DNA from: Bradyrhizobium sp. Ec3.3
GTDB lineage: Bacteria; Pseudomonadota; Alphaproteobacteria; Rhizobiales; Xanthobacteraceae
NCBI RefSeq assembly: GCF_000472925.1
Contig: NZ_AXAS01000021.1
Coordinates: 1 to 64,000 of the forward strand
Direction of reading: 5' to 3'
DNA length: 64,000 nt
Positions within the stretch are counted from its first letter, which is position 1. Each line of letters starts with the position of its first letter. Positions 24,955-33,098 of this stretch are shown piece by piece. The notes beneath the pieces are model-generated. The model was not told where the DNA came from and searched no databases. It was given only the letters and a program-made list of their open reading frames with translations. A program made the position numbers and the translations under genes.

Positions 24955-24977
24955 GGGGCCTCTTGGGGCCCTTTTTT
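24955..24977 (+). terminator. ilvB attenuator (intrinsic terminator)
   Basis: GGGCC and GGCCC pair around TCTTGG, followed directly by TTTTTT. It lies 28 bases after the leader peptide stop and 58 bases before ilvB, so it must be bypassed for operon expression. The anti-terminator pairing was not worked out in detail. Confidence 0.8.
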
Positions 24978-25034
24978 ATTTCCCGAACCAGACCTCGAAG
25001 AAGCCGCTGACAACAGCGCATCCGGAGCAAGACA

Positions 25035-26810
25035 ATGACCGAGAACAGCCACGATCCGAACCAGATGACCGGCGCCGCGATGATCGTGCGCGCGCTCATC
25101 GATCATGGCGTGACCGACATCTTCGGCTATCCCGGCGGCGCGGTGCTTCCGATCTATGACGAGATATTCCAGCAGAGCGAGATCCAGCACATCCTGGTCC
25201 GGCACGAGCAGGGCGCGGGCCATGCCGGGGAAGGCTATGCGCGCTCGACCGGCAAGCCTGGCGTCGTGCTGGTGACGAGCGGCCCCGGCGCCACCAACAT
25301 GGTGACGCCGCTGACGGACGCGCTGATGGATTCGATCCCGCTGGTCTGCATCACCGGCCAGGTGCCGACCCATCTGATCGGCAATGACGCGTTCCAGGAA
25401 TGCGACACCGTGGGCATCACGCGTCCCTGCACCAAGCACAACTGGCTGGTGCGCGACGTCAACGATCTCGCCAAGGTCCTGCACGAGGCATTCTACGTCG
25501 CGACCTCGGGCCGGCCGGGCCCGGTGCTGGTCGACGTGCCGAAGGACGTGCAGTTCGCGACCGGCACCTACCATCCGCCGCGCAAGTCCGACGTGCACGT
25601 CTCCTACGCGCCGCGCGTGAAGGGCGACGCGATGCAGATCCGCAAAGCCGTTTCGCTGCTCGCCAATGCCAAGCGTCCGGTGATCTATTCCGGCGGCGGC
25701 GTGATCAATTCCGGGCCTGAGGCCTCGAAACTGTTGCGCGAGCTGGTCGAGGTCACGGGCTTCCCGATCACCTCCACGCTGATGGGCCTGGGCGCCTATC
25801 CGGCGTCGGGCAAGAACTGGCTCGGCATGCTCGGCATGCACGGCACTTACGAAGCCAACATGACCATGCATGACTGCGACGTCATGCTGTGCGTCGGCGC
25901 GCGCTTCGACGACCGCATCACCGGCCGCGTCGACGCGTTCTCCCCCAACTCGAAGAAGATCCACATCGACATCGATCCGTCCTCGATCAACAAGAACATC
26001 CGTGTCGATATCCCGATCATCGGGGACTGCGGCAACATCCTCGGCGACATCCTGCAGGTGTTCAAGGCCGAGGCGAAGAAGCCCGACATCAAGGCGTGGT
26101 GGCAGCAGATCGCGCAATGGCGCGCGCGCAATTCGCTGTACTTCAAGAAGAACAACGACGTCATTCTGCCGCAGCACGCGATCCAGCGCCTGTTCGAGCT
26201 GACGCGCGGCAAGGACGTCTACATCACCACCGAGGTCGGCCAGCACCAGATGTGGGCGGCACAGTTCTTCGGCTTCGAGGAGCCGCATCGCTGGATGACG
26301 TCCGGCGGTCTCGGCACCATGGGTTACGGCCTGCCGGCCGCGGTCGGCGTGCAGGTGGCCCACCCGGACAGCCTCGTCATCGACATCGCCGGCGATGCCT
26401 CGGTGCAGATGACGATCCAGGAGATGTCGACGGCCGTGCAGTACGAGCTGCCGATCAAGATCTTCATCCTGAACAACCAGTACATGGGCATGGTGCGGCA
26501 GTGGCAGCAGCTGCTGCACGGCAACCGGCTGTCGCATTCGTACTCGGAGGCGCTGCCGGATTTCGTCAAGCTCGCGGAAGCCTATGGCGGCGTCGGCATC
26601 CAGGCGCACAAGCCCTCCGATCTCGACGGCGCGATCAAGGAGATGATCTCGGTCAAGCGTCCGGTGCTGTTCGACTGCCGCGTCGCGGCGCTCGAAAACT
26701 GCTTCCCGATGATCCCCTCCGGCAAGGCGCATAACGAGATGCTGTTGCCGGAGCAGGCCAATGACGAGGCCACGGCAGTCGCGTTCGCCGGCGGCAAGGC
26801 GCTGGTGTGA
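25035..26810 (+). CDS. ilvB: acetolactate synthase, large catalytic subunit
   Basis: 591 residues. Condenses pyruvate with pyruvate or 2-oxobutyrate in Val/Leu/Ile synthesis, using thiamine diphosphate and FAD. The catalytic Glu58 lies in RHEQGAGH; the ThDP motif is GDASVQMTIQEM and the FAD region includes GARFDDRITG. Expression is apparently controlled by the leader peptide/attenuator just upstream. The small subunit gene ilvN lies about 1.1 kb downstream, separated by a threonine-dehydratase-like gene and a palindromic repeat. Some annotators would use ilvI. Confidence 0.96.
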   Translation: MTENSHDPNQMTGAAMIVRALIDHGVTDIFGYPGGAVLPIYDEIFQQSEIQHILVRHEQGAGHAGEGYARSTGKPGVVLVTSGPGATNMVTPLTDALMDSIPLVCITGQVPTHLIGNDAFQECDTVGITRPCTKHNWLVRDVNDLAKVLHEAFYVATSGRPGPVLVDVPKDVQFATGTYHPPRKSDVHVSYAPRVKGDAMQIRKAVSLLANAKRPVIYSGGGVINSGPEASKLLRELVEVTGFPITSTLMGLGAYPASGKNWLGMLGMHGTYEANMTMHDCDVMLCVGARFDDRITGRVDAFSPNSKKIHIDIDPSSINKNIRVDIPIIGDCGNILGDILQVFKAEAKKPDIKAWWQQIAQWRARNSLYFKKNNDVILPQHAIQRLFELTRGKDVYITTEVGQHQMWAAQFFGFEEPHRWMTSGGLGTMGYGLPAAVGVQVAHPDSLVIDIAGDASVQMTIQEMSTAVQYELPIKIFILNNQYMGMVRQWQQLLHGNRLSHSYSEALPDFVKLAEAYGGVGIQAHKPSDLDGAIKEMISVKRPVLFDCRVAALENCFPMIPSGKAHNEMLLPEQANDEATAVAFAGGKALV

Positions 26811-26814
26811 TGCG

Positions 26815-27798
26815 ATGTTCGACCTGAAGGAACTCGAACGCGCACATGCGATCGTGGGGCAGGCGGTGCCGGCGACGCCGGCACACGCCTGGCCGCTGCT
26901 GAGCCAGCGGCTCGGTACCCGCGTCGTCGTCAAGCATGAGAACCACACGCCGATCGGCGCCTTCAAGGTGCGCGGCGGGCTCGTCTATCTCGAGCGGTTG
27001 AAGCGCGAGCAGCCGAACACGCCCGGCATCATCTCGGCAACGCGCGGCAATCACGGGCAGAGCCTGGCGTTTGCCGCAAGCCGCCACGGCGTGCCGGCGG
27101 TGATCTACGTGCCGCGCGGCAACTCGGTCGAGAAGAACCGCGCGATGACGGCCTTTGGCGCCGAGCTCGTTGAGCACGGCGAGGACTTTCAGGCCGCCCG
27201 CGAGGAGGCCGAGCGCCGTGCGCAGTTCGCCGGCCTGCACATGGTGCCGTCGTTCCACCCGGACCTGGTGCTGGGCGTTGCGACCTATGCGCTGGAATTG
27301 TTCCGGGCCGCACCTGACCTCGACATTCTCTACGTGCCGATTGGCCAGGGCTCAGGCATCTGCGGCTGCATCATGGCGCGCGACTTGCTCGGCCTGAAGA
27401 CCGAGATCGTCGGCGTGCAGTCGACGGAGGCGCCGTCATACGCGCTGTCGTTTGCGGCGGGCACGGTCGTGACGACGGAGACCAGCAACACGCTCGCCGA
27501 CGGCATGGCGACGCGCATTCCCGACGCGGACGCGCTCGCACTCATCCGCAAGGGCGCTTCGCGCATTGTGCAGGTCACCGACGACGAGGTCGGCGCGGCG
27601 ATCCGCGCCTATTGGACCGACACGCACAATCTCGCCGAAGGCGCCGGCGCGGCCGCGCTTGCCGCTGCGCTGCAGGAGAAGAGCAAGCTCGGGGGCAGAC
27701 GAGTGGGTCTCGTGCTCTCGGGCGGCAATATCGATTTCGATCTGTTCCGCCGATGGGTCGGGACGGACGCGCCGACAACCCAAAGGGTGGTCGCATGA
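26815..27798 (+). CDS. threonine/serine dehydratase-like PLP enzyme
   Basis: 327 residues from ATG 26815, four bases after ilvB. Fold-type II PLP enzyme: the Schiff-base Lys51 is in HTPIGAFKVRGG, the phosphate loop resembles ..GQGSGICG.., and SGGNID is near the end. There is no C-terminal ACT-like regulatory domain, so it resembles catabolic/TdcB-type enzymes more than feedback-controlled IlvA. Placed inside the ilv operon, it could supply 2-oxobutyrate to acetolactate synthase. Other substrates, such as hydroxyaspartate, cannot be excluded. Confidence 0.82.
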   Translation: MFDLKELERAHAIVGQAVPATPAHAWPLLSQRLGTRVVVKHENHTPIGAFKVRGGLVYLERLKREQPNTPGIISATRGNHGQSLAFAASRHGVPAVIYVPRGNSVEKNRAMTAFGAELVEHGEDFQAAREEAERRAQFAGLHMVPSFHPDLVLGVATYALELFRAAPDLDILYVPIGQGSGICGCIMARDLLGLKTEIVGVQSTEAPSYALSFAAGTVVTTETSNTLADGMATRIPDADALALIRKGASRIVQVTDDEVGAAIRAYWTDTHNLAEGAGAAALAAALQEKSKLGGRRVGLVLSGGNIDFDLFRRWVGTDAPTTQRVVA

Positions 27799-27825
27799 TG
27801 TTGCGGGTCGGATCAACAACACCGC

Positions 27826-27925
27826 TGTCATCGCCCGGCTCGACCGGGCGATCCAGTACGCCGCGGCGGTCGTGGGAATCTCAGGCGCCGGTGATTACTG
27901 GATGCCCCGCCTTCGCGGGGCATGA
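27826..27925. repeat. dispersed palindromic repeat, copy B
   Basis: Same family as 22583-22682: TGTCAT, ATCCAGTACGCCG, TACTGGAT, then CCCCGCCTTCGCGGGG and ATGAC. It sits inside the ilv operon, between the dehydratase and ilvN (27 bases ahead of the ilvN start), where the hairpin might affect mRNA stability or coupling. Confidence 0.75.
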
Positions 27926-27951
27926 CAAGAGAGACATTTGAGGGGACGATA

Positions 27952-28494
27952 ATGAACCAGCCCGCATCCGCCTATTTCCTCGAGGACCGCCACGATCCCA
28001 ACGAGACGCATACGCTTTCGGTGCTCGTGCAGAACGAGCCCGGCGTGCTCGCCCGCGTCATCGGCCTGTTCTCGGGACGCGGCTACAACATCGAGAGTCT
28101 CACGGTCTCCGAGACCGAAGCCCAAAAACATCTCTCGCGCATCACCATCGTCACCACGGGCACGCCGATGGTGATCGAGCAGATCAAGCACCAGCTCGAC
28201 CGCATGATCCCGGTCTATCGCGTCGTCGACATGACGCAGACCAAGCGCTCGATCGAGCGCGAACTGGCGATGGTGAAGGTGCGCGGGGAAGGCGAACATC
28301 GCGTCGAGGCGCTGCGGCTCGCGGACGCATTCCGCGCGCGCGTGATCGACGCCACTACCGAGAGCTTCGTGTTCGAGATCACCGGCAATACGGACAAGAT
28401 CAATCAGTTTATCGACCTGATGCGTCCCATCGGCCTGGTCGAGGTGTCGCGCACGGGCGTTGCCGCGATCGGTCGCGGGCCTGAAGGGATGTGA
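27952..28494 (+). CDS. ilvN: acetolactate synthase, small regulatory subunit
   Basis: 180 residues from ATG 27952 after GAGGGG. The N-terminal ACT domain (THTLSVLVQNEPGVLARVIGLF, GRGYNIESLTV) binds valine for feedback control. The C-terminal domain (ARVIDATTESFVFEITG) activates the large subunit. It may equally be called ilvH. It is separated from ilvB by one gene and a palindromic repeat but shares its strand and presumably its operon. Confidence 0.95.
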   Translation: MNQPASAYFLEDRHDPNETHTLSVLVQNEPGVLARVIGLFSGRGYNIESLTVSETEAQKHLSRITIVTTGTPMVIEQIKHQLDRMIPVYRVVDMTQTKRSIERELAMVKVRGEGEHRVEALRLADAFRARVIDATTESFVFEITGNTDKINQFIDLMRPIGLVEVSRTGVAAIGRGPEGM

Positions 28495-28497
28495 ACC

Positions 28498-29187
28498 ATG
28501 CTGGCGCGCGACTGGTACTACAACGAACGCAACCGGATGGGCATCGAGCCCGCGGTCGCTTCGATCTACGACAATCACGATGACGCCGATCTGCGCGCGC
28601 GCGCCGCGCTGAAAATGCTCGGCGTACAGCGGGGCTGGCGCATCGCCGACATCGGCTGCGGCAACGGCGTGCTCGCGACCGAAGCCGCGCTGATGGGCGC
28701 CGAGGTCGACGCCATCGATATCTCGCCGGCGATGCTGGCTCTTGCCGAGATCTATGCCCGTGACCGCAAGGCCAAGGTCGCGACGCAGTCGGCCGGCCTG
28801 CTCAGCTTCGCCTATCAGCCGGACTCCTACGACCTCATCGTCAGCGAATTCACGCTGCATCATTTGCCGGATTTCTGGAAGGTGGTGGCGCTGTCGCGCA
28901 TCTATCGCGCGCTGAAGCCGGGCGCGAGCTTCTATCTGCGCGACATCGTCTTCGTCTCGATGCCGGATGCGGCAGAGCGCGACGTCGAGCAATGGGCCGA
29001 CTTCCAGATCAAGAACCACGAGTTTTCGCGCGAGAGCGTCGTCACGCATATGCGCGACGAATATTCCACCTTCGGCTGGGTGATGGAGCGGATGCTGACT
29101 GACGTCGGCTTCACGCTGGTCTCGGCCGACTACCACGCCCCCATGCACGGCACCTATCTGCTGTGCAAACCCACCCCTTCGACGTAA
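28498..29187 (+). CDS. class I SAM-dependent methyltransferase
   Basis: 229 residues starting three bases after the ilvN stop. Motif I is IADIGCGNGVLATEA, and motif post-I DAIDISPAMLALA binds the methionyl end of SAM. FTLHHLPDFWKVVALSRIYRALKPGASFYLRD matches motifs II-III of UbiE/MenG-like small-molecule methyltransferases. The substrate is unknown. Tight linkage to ilvN suggests cotranscription rather than a pathway role. Confidence 0.88.
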   Translation: MLARDWYYNERNRMGIEPAVASIYDNHDDADLRARAALKMLGVQRGWRIADIGCGNGVLATEAALMGAEVDAIDISPAMLALAEIYARDRKAKVATQSAGLLSFAYQPDSYDLIVSEFTLHHLPDFWKVVALSRIYRALKPGASFYLRDIVFVSMPDAAERDVEQWADFQIKNHEFSRESVVTHMRDEYSTFGWVMERMLTDVGFTLVSADYHAPMHGTYLLCKPTPST

Positions 29188-29248
29188 GCGCCGGCGAGCA
29201 AGGCTGAACGACAAGAACACGCAACAGAACAGAGCCCGAAGAAGAACA

Positions 29249-30124
29249 ATGAAGCCGGCCGACATCCTCATCGCCGTCATGGTGGCGATCGTCTGGGGAC
29301 TTGCCTTCGTGGCGAGCCGGCTGGCGCTCGACGAATTGTCGCCGGAGTTGATGACTGCACTGCGCTTTTCGATCGCCGCGGTGCCCTGCCTGTTCATCCG
29401 CAAGCCTGACATCGCCTGGCCGCTCCTGATCGCGATCAGCTTCACGCTTTTCCTCGGCCAGTTCCTGTCTCAGGCCTACGGTATCGCCCATGGCGTGCCG
29501 GTGGGGCTCACGAGCGTCGTCGTGCAGAGCCAGGCGCTGTTCACCATCGGCTTTGCCGTGCTCGCCTTCGGCGAACGGCCGACGCCGGTCCAGACATCAG
29601 GCGTTGCCATTGCCGCGGTCGGCCTGCTCTTGATCTGCGGCACCGTCGGCTATGATTTCAGCGTCAGTGCCTTCGCCGTGCTGATGATCTCGCCGATCTC
29701 CTTCGCGATCGGCAATCTCCTGCTGCGCGGCGCCCGCGGCGTTCCGATGTTCGAGCTCTTCGCCTGGCTGTGCCTGACGTCGGCCGTGCCGCTGTTCGCG
29801 CTGGCGCTGATCGCCAATGGTCCCGGGCCGACCTGGCGAGCGCTGACGCACATGTCGCTGACGTCAGCCCTCTGCATGCTGGCGCTTGGCGGTGTTTCGA
29901 CCAGCATCGCCTATTGGCTGTGGGGCCGGCTCTTGCGCGACTATCCGGCTGCGCAGGTCGTGCCGTTCGCGCTGCTGGTCCCCTTCGTCGGCTCGGCTGC
30001 GTCCAGCATCGTGTTCGGCGAACGGTTCGGACCCCTGCGGCTCGCCGGCATGCTGACTGTGATCGGCGGTATCGCGGTGATGCTGCTGGCCAGGCGCCCG
30101 CAAGTCCTGCCGAAGACAGCGTGA
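29249..30124 (+). CDS. EamA/DMT-family transporter
   Basis: 291 residues with ten predicted membrane helices in two EamA repeats (about 5-135 and 145-285). It starts MKPADILIAVMVAIVWGLAFVASRLAL, and repeat two includes LGGVSTSIAYWLWGRLLRDYPAAQVVPF. The family includes metabolite and amino-acid exporters such as the O-acetylserine/cysteine exporter. Its location amid ilv genes and next to a LysE-type gene suggests amino-acid efflux. Confidence 0.85.
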   Translation: MKPADILIAVMVAIVWGLAFVASRLALDELSPELMTALRFSIAAVPCLFIRKPDIAWPLLIAISFTLFLGQFLSQAYGIAHGVPVGLTSVVVQSQALFTIGFAVLAFGERPTPVQTSGVAIAAVGLLLICGTVGYDFSVSAFAVLMISPISFAIGNLLLRGARGVPMFELFAWLCLTSAVPLFALALIANGPGPTWRALTHMSLTSALCMLALGGVSTSIAYWLWGRLLRDYPAAQVVPFALLVPFVGSAASSIVFGERFGPLRLAGMLTVIGGIAVMLLARRPQVLPKTA

Positions 30125-30131
30125 GGTGAAG

Positions 30132-30833
30132 ATGTCGCTCCTCTATGCCTTCATCGTCTTTGCGGTCGTGATGTACTTTACCCCCGGGCCGAACAACATC
30201 ATGCTGCTGTCGTCGGGCCTGACCTACGGCTTCCGCCGCACCATTCCGCACATCGCCGGGATCACCATCGGCTTTGCTTTCATGGTCGCAACGGTCGGTC
30301 TGGGGCTGGGGACGGTCTTCCTGGCCTATCCGATCCTCCAGACCATCCTGAAATATGCCGGCGCCGCCTATTTGATCTATCTGGCTGCCGCGATCGCCCT
30401 TTCCGGCCCGACCAAGCCGGGCGAGGAGAAGGGCAGGGGCCCGATGACCTTCTGGGGCGCGGCCATGTTCCAGTGGATCAATGCCAAGGGCTGGGTGATC
30501 GTGATCGGCACCATCACTGCCTATGCGGCCATTGCCCAATTCCCCGTCAATATCGCCATCCAGACCTTGATCAGCCTGATCGTAGGCACGGTCTCGACCG
30601 TGGTCTGGGCCCTGTTCGGGAGCGCGCTCCGGCCGGTCCTGACCTCAGAGCGCCTTGTCCGCGCCTGTTCTGTTGCTTGCCTCTCTCTACCCCGTTTTCA
30701 TGGATGCATGATGTCGCGGATTTCCATGCAGAAACGGGTTTCCTTCGGGGCGGAAAATGCTCTAGACAGCCCCCGAAATCCGCAAATTTCACCTTTGGAC
30801 CCTGACCATTGGCCGATTTTCGGCCCTCAATGA
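30132..30833 (+). CDS. LysE-family amino acid exporter, C-terminus apparently frameshifted
   Basis: Starts at ATG 30132 (MSLLYAFIVF). The LysE signature is present: YFTPGPNNIMLLSSGLTYG, FMVATVGLGLG and YAGAAYLIYLA. The usual C-terminal end (about ERLVRAFN-x-MALLLVASLYPVFMDA) is broken: after SERLVRA the frame turns into non-family sequence and runs to 30833, almost into ilvC. The expected tail LLLASLYPVFMDA and a TGA (30709-30711) are found in another frame. A deletion of about 20 bases near 30663 with frameshift explains this. About five of six helices remain, so function is uncertain. Confidence 0.75.
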   Translation: MSLLYAFIVFAVVMYFTPGPNNIMLLSSGLTYGFRRTIPHIAGITIGFAFMVATVGLGLGTVFLAYPILQTILKYAGAAYLIYLAAAIALSGPTKPGEEKGRGPMTFWGAAMFQWINAKGWVIVIGTITAYAAIAQFPVNIAIQTLISLIVGTVSTVVWALFGSALRPVLTSERLVRACSVACLSLPRFHGCMMSRISMQKRVSFGAENALDSPRNPQISPLDPDHWPIFGPQ

Positions 30834-30843
30834 GGAAACGACT

Positions 30844-31863
30844 ATGCGTGTTTATTACGATCGCGACGCCGACCTGAACCTGATCAAGGGCAAGAAGGTC
30901 GCCATCGTCGGCTATGGCAGCCAGGGCCACGCCCATGCGCTCAACCTGAAGGACTCCGGCGTCAAGGAGGTGGCGATTGCGCTGCGCAAGGGCTCGGCCT
31001 CGGCCAAGAAGGCGGAGAACGCCGGCTTCAAGGTGATGGAAGTCGCCGAGGCCGCCAAATGGGCCGACCTCGTCATGATGCTGACCCCGGACGAGCTCCA
31101 GGGCGACATCTACCGCGAGCACCTGCACGACAACATGAAGAAGGGCGCCGCGCTCGTCTTCGCCCACGGCCTCAACGTCCACTTCAACCTGCTCGATCCG
31201 CGCGCCGACCTCGACGTGCTGATGATCGCCCCGAAGGGCCCCGGCCACACCGTGCGCTCCGAGTATCAGCGCGGCGGCGGCGTGCCCTGCCTGATCGCGA
31301 TCGCCAAGGACGTCTCGGGCAACGCCCATGACCTCGGCCTTTCCTACGCTTCGGCTGTCGGTGGTGGCCGCGCCGGCATCATCGAGACCACCTTCAAGGA
31401 AGAGTGCGAGACCGACCTGTTCGGCGAGCAGGTGGTGCTTTGCGGCGGCCTGGTCGAACTGATCAAGGGCGGCTACGAGACCCTGGTCGAAGCCGGCTAC
31501 GCCCCTGAGATGGCCTATTTCGAGTGCCTCCACGAGGTGAAGCTGATCGTCGACCTGATCTATGAAGGCGGCATCGCCAACATGAACTACTCGATCTCCA
31601 ACACCGCCGAATACGGCGAGTATGTCACCGGCCCGCGCATCATCACCGACGAGACCAAGAAGGAGATGAAGCGGGTTCTCAACGACATCCAGTCCGGCAA
31701 GTTCTCGCGCGACTGGATGCTCGAGAACAAGGTCAACCAGACCTCGTTCAAGGCGACCCGCGCCAAGCTCGCGGCCCACCCGATCGAGGAAGTCGGCGCG
31801 AAGCTCCGCGACATGATGCCCTGGATCAAGAAGGGCGCGCTGGTCGACAAGAGCAAGAACTAA
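30844..31863 (+). CDS. ilvC: ketol-acid reductoisomerase
   Basis: 339 residues, class I (short) form. Converts acetolactate to 2,3-dihydroxyisovalerate with NADPH and Mg. The Rossmann motif IVGYGSQGHAHA (residues 21-32) is followed by FAHGLNVHF (catalytic His) and the metal-binding C-terminal domain with ETDLFGEQ and ECLHE. GAGGAAA precedes the ATG. Next step after ilvBN in the same locus. Confidence 0.97.
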   Translation: MRVYYDRDADLNLIKGKKVAIVGYGSQGHAHALNLKDSGVKEVAIALRKGSASAKKAENAGFKVMEVAEAAKWADLVMMLTPDELQGDIYREHLHDNMKKGAALVFAHGLNVHFNLLDPRADLDVLMIAPKGPGHTVRSEYQRGGGVPCLIAIAKDVSGNAHDLGLSYASAVGGGRAGIIETTFKEECETDLFGEQVVLCGGLVELIKGGYETLVEAGYAPEMAYFECLHEVKLIVDLIYEGGIANMNYSISNTAEYGEYVTGPRIITDETKKEMKRVLNDIQSGKFSRDWMLENKVNQTSFKATRAKLAAHPIEEVGAKLRDMMPWIKKGALVDKSKN

Positions 31864-31870
31864 GGCCTCT

Positions 31871-31974
31871 TTCCCCGGACGCAGCGCGGCGCGCAAGTGA
31901 TGCGCTGCTGATCCGGGGGCCATGGGTCCCGGCTCTACGGTGCACCGCTTACGCGCTGCACCGCGTCCGGGACG
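31871..31974. repeat. dispersed palindromic repeat
   Basis: TTCCCCGGACGCAGCGCGG and a mirrored CTGATCCGGGG, followed by GGTCCCGGCTC ... GCGTCCGGGAC, form a compound hairpin of a common Bradyrhizobium intergenic type. It lies just after ilvC and probably ends or protects the operon mRNA. Confidence 0.7.
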
Positions 31975-32041
31975 CGAGAGTCAAGCAACTGACGCGCTCT
32001 CGACGGCCAAACCAAATCTTAAACCTTCGCAACTACAACCG

Positions 32042-32197
32042 GCGCGAGATCGCAAGCTGCGATCTCGCGCTTTCCTCTCAGCGCCAAGCGCTGGTGCTTC
32101 ATTCAAATTCTTCGATGTTGAAGCGCAGTCTGAAGATCAAGAACTGACGCTTAAAGCACATTCTTGATCTCGCGCGATTTCTGAGGCTTTGGCCTCA
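32042..32197. other. three consecutive hairpins in a 504-base gene-free gap
   Basis: Hairpin 1 (32042-32070) has a perfect 13-base stem, GCGCGAGATCGCA/TGCGATCTCGCGC, with a three-base loop and then TTTCCTC, and looks like a terminator. Hairpin 2 (32134-32170) pairs AGATCAAGAA with TTCTTGATCT. Hairpin 3 (32182-32197) pairs TGAGGC with GCCTCA. The region to 32340 is visibly less GC-rich than its surroundings and has no convincing reading frame. A structured RNA is possible. Confidence 0.4.
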
Positions 32198-32367
32198 CCC
32201 TCCCAATCCTCAAAAGCCCTGCGACTTCAGAGTCTAAGATTCGGCTCTTCATCTGCGCTGTGATCATTCGCGCGAATCCACGAAGACGGCTTCGCGTAGT
32301 ACATCATCTTAAGAGCTGACGTCTGATCGATATTCTTGCCGGCCATCGCAGATGCGAGCGCTGGCGC

Positions 32368-32988
32368 CTAGTCCGCCGCAGCCGGCTTCGGGCGCGAGCT
32401 CGCGGCCATCGCGATCAGCCGCAGCGCCATCACGGCGAGGAGGGGGACGAGGAAGGCCGCATAGAGCGGCATCGCCGGCACGCGCTTGCCGAACGAGACC
32501 ATGAACTGAAACCAGAGATAGTAGCCGCCTGTCAGGTGCAGGGCGCGCCAGGCGCGGGGGCCGAGCAGCTCGGCCGTGCGGTCGAACGAGGTCGCCGCCA
32601 TCGCGATGATGGCGGCGTAGCCGATCCCGCCGAAGAGGTAGGATGCGGCCGAGGTCGCTGCCGCAAAGCCGGCCGGATCCATCCTGGCGAAGGCGAAGAT
32701 CGCAACCGCATGGAGGCCGTGGGAGAGGGCAAAGCCGAGGCCGAGATAGCGCCGGTTGCGGCGCTGCCAGCGGGTCCAGGCGTTGGGCCAGAGCCGCGCC
32801 AGGGCGGCGGCACTGAAGGCCAGGCAGAAGAGGAGGAGCGAGCTGCGCGCCGTGAAGCGGATCACCATCCGAACGCCCTCGACCTCGAACTGCCGCATCG
32901 CGGCGATCCAGATACACAGGACGATCAGGTTCAGACTGAGCAGGGCGAGCAGGCGCCAGCCCTCGAACCAGCTTTGACGTTGCGACAT
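32368..32988 (-). CDS. ferric-reductase-like transmembrane protein
   Basis: 206 residues with about six hydrophobic segments and family-typical histidines (ALSHGLHAVAIF, WRALHLTGGYYLW) that could coordinate heme between helices, as in the ferric-reductase-like (FRD/MsrQ) membrane domain. There is no flavin or NAD domain, so it would need a redox partner. It is divergent from a TetR-type regulator at 33099, and two matching palindromes lie between them. Confidence 0.8.
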   Translation of the reverse strand: MSQRQSWFEGWRLLALLSLNLIVLCIWIAAMRQFEVEGVRMVIRFTARSSLLLFCLAFSAAALARLWPNAWTRWQRRNRRYLGLGFALSHGLHAVAIFAFARMDPAGFAAATSAASYLFGGIGYAAIIAMAATSFDRTAELLGPRAWRALHLTGGYYLWFQFMVSFGKRVPAMPLYAAFLVPLLAVMALRLIAMAASSRPKPAAAD

Positions 32989-33007
32989 GACGACGGTCTC
33001 CTCCGTT

Positions 33008-33026
33008 ATGTAATCATCGATTACAT
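33008..33026. promoter_or_regulatory. operator 1 of the TetR-type regulator (predicted)
   Basis: ATGTAATC-ATC-GATTACAT is a perfect 8+3+8 palindrome 20 bases upstream of the membrane-protein start codon. It is the better of two copies in the divergent gap. Confidence 0.7.
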
Positions 33027-33050
33027 TTGGCGGACTCGTCTAGGTCAACG

Positions 33051-33069
33051 GTGTAATCGGCGCTTACAT
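33051..33069. promoter_or_regulatory. operator 2 of the TetR-type regulator (predicted)
   Basis: GTGTAATC-GGC-GCTTACAT matches operator 1 with two arm mismatches. The centres of the two sites are 43 bases apart, four helical turns, and this copy is 30 bases upstream of the regulator start codon. Confidence 0.6.
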
Positions 33070-33098
33070 TCACGTTCGGGTGATGCTAGGAGTTTTCG

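Noticed and set aside
24822..26966. Very long minus-strand open frame opposite ilvB
   Set aside because: It runs through the ilv leader and attenuator and is a codon-bias shadow of ilvB.
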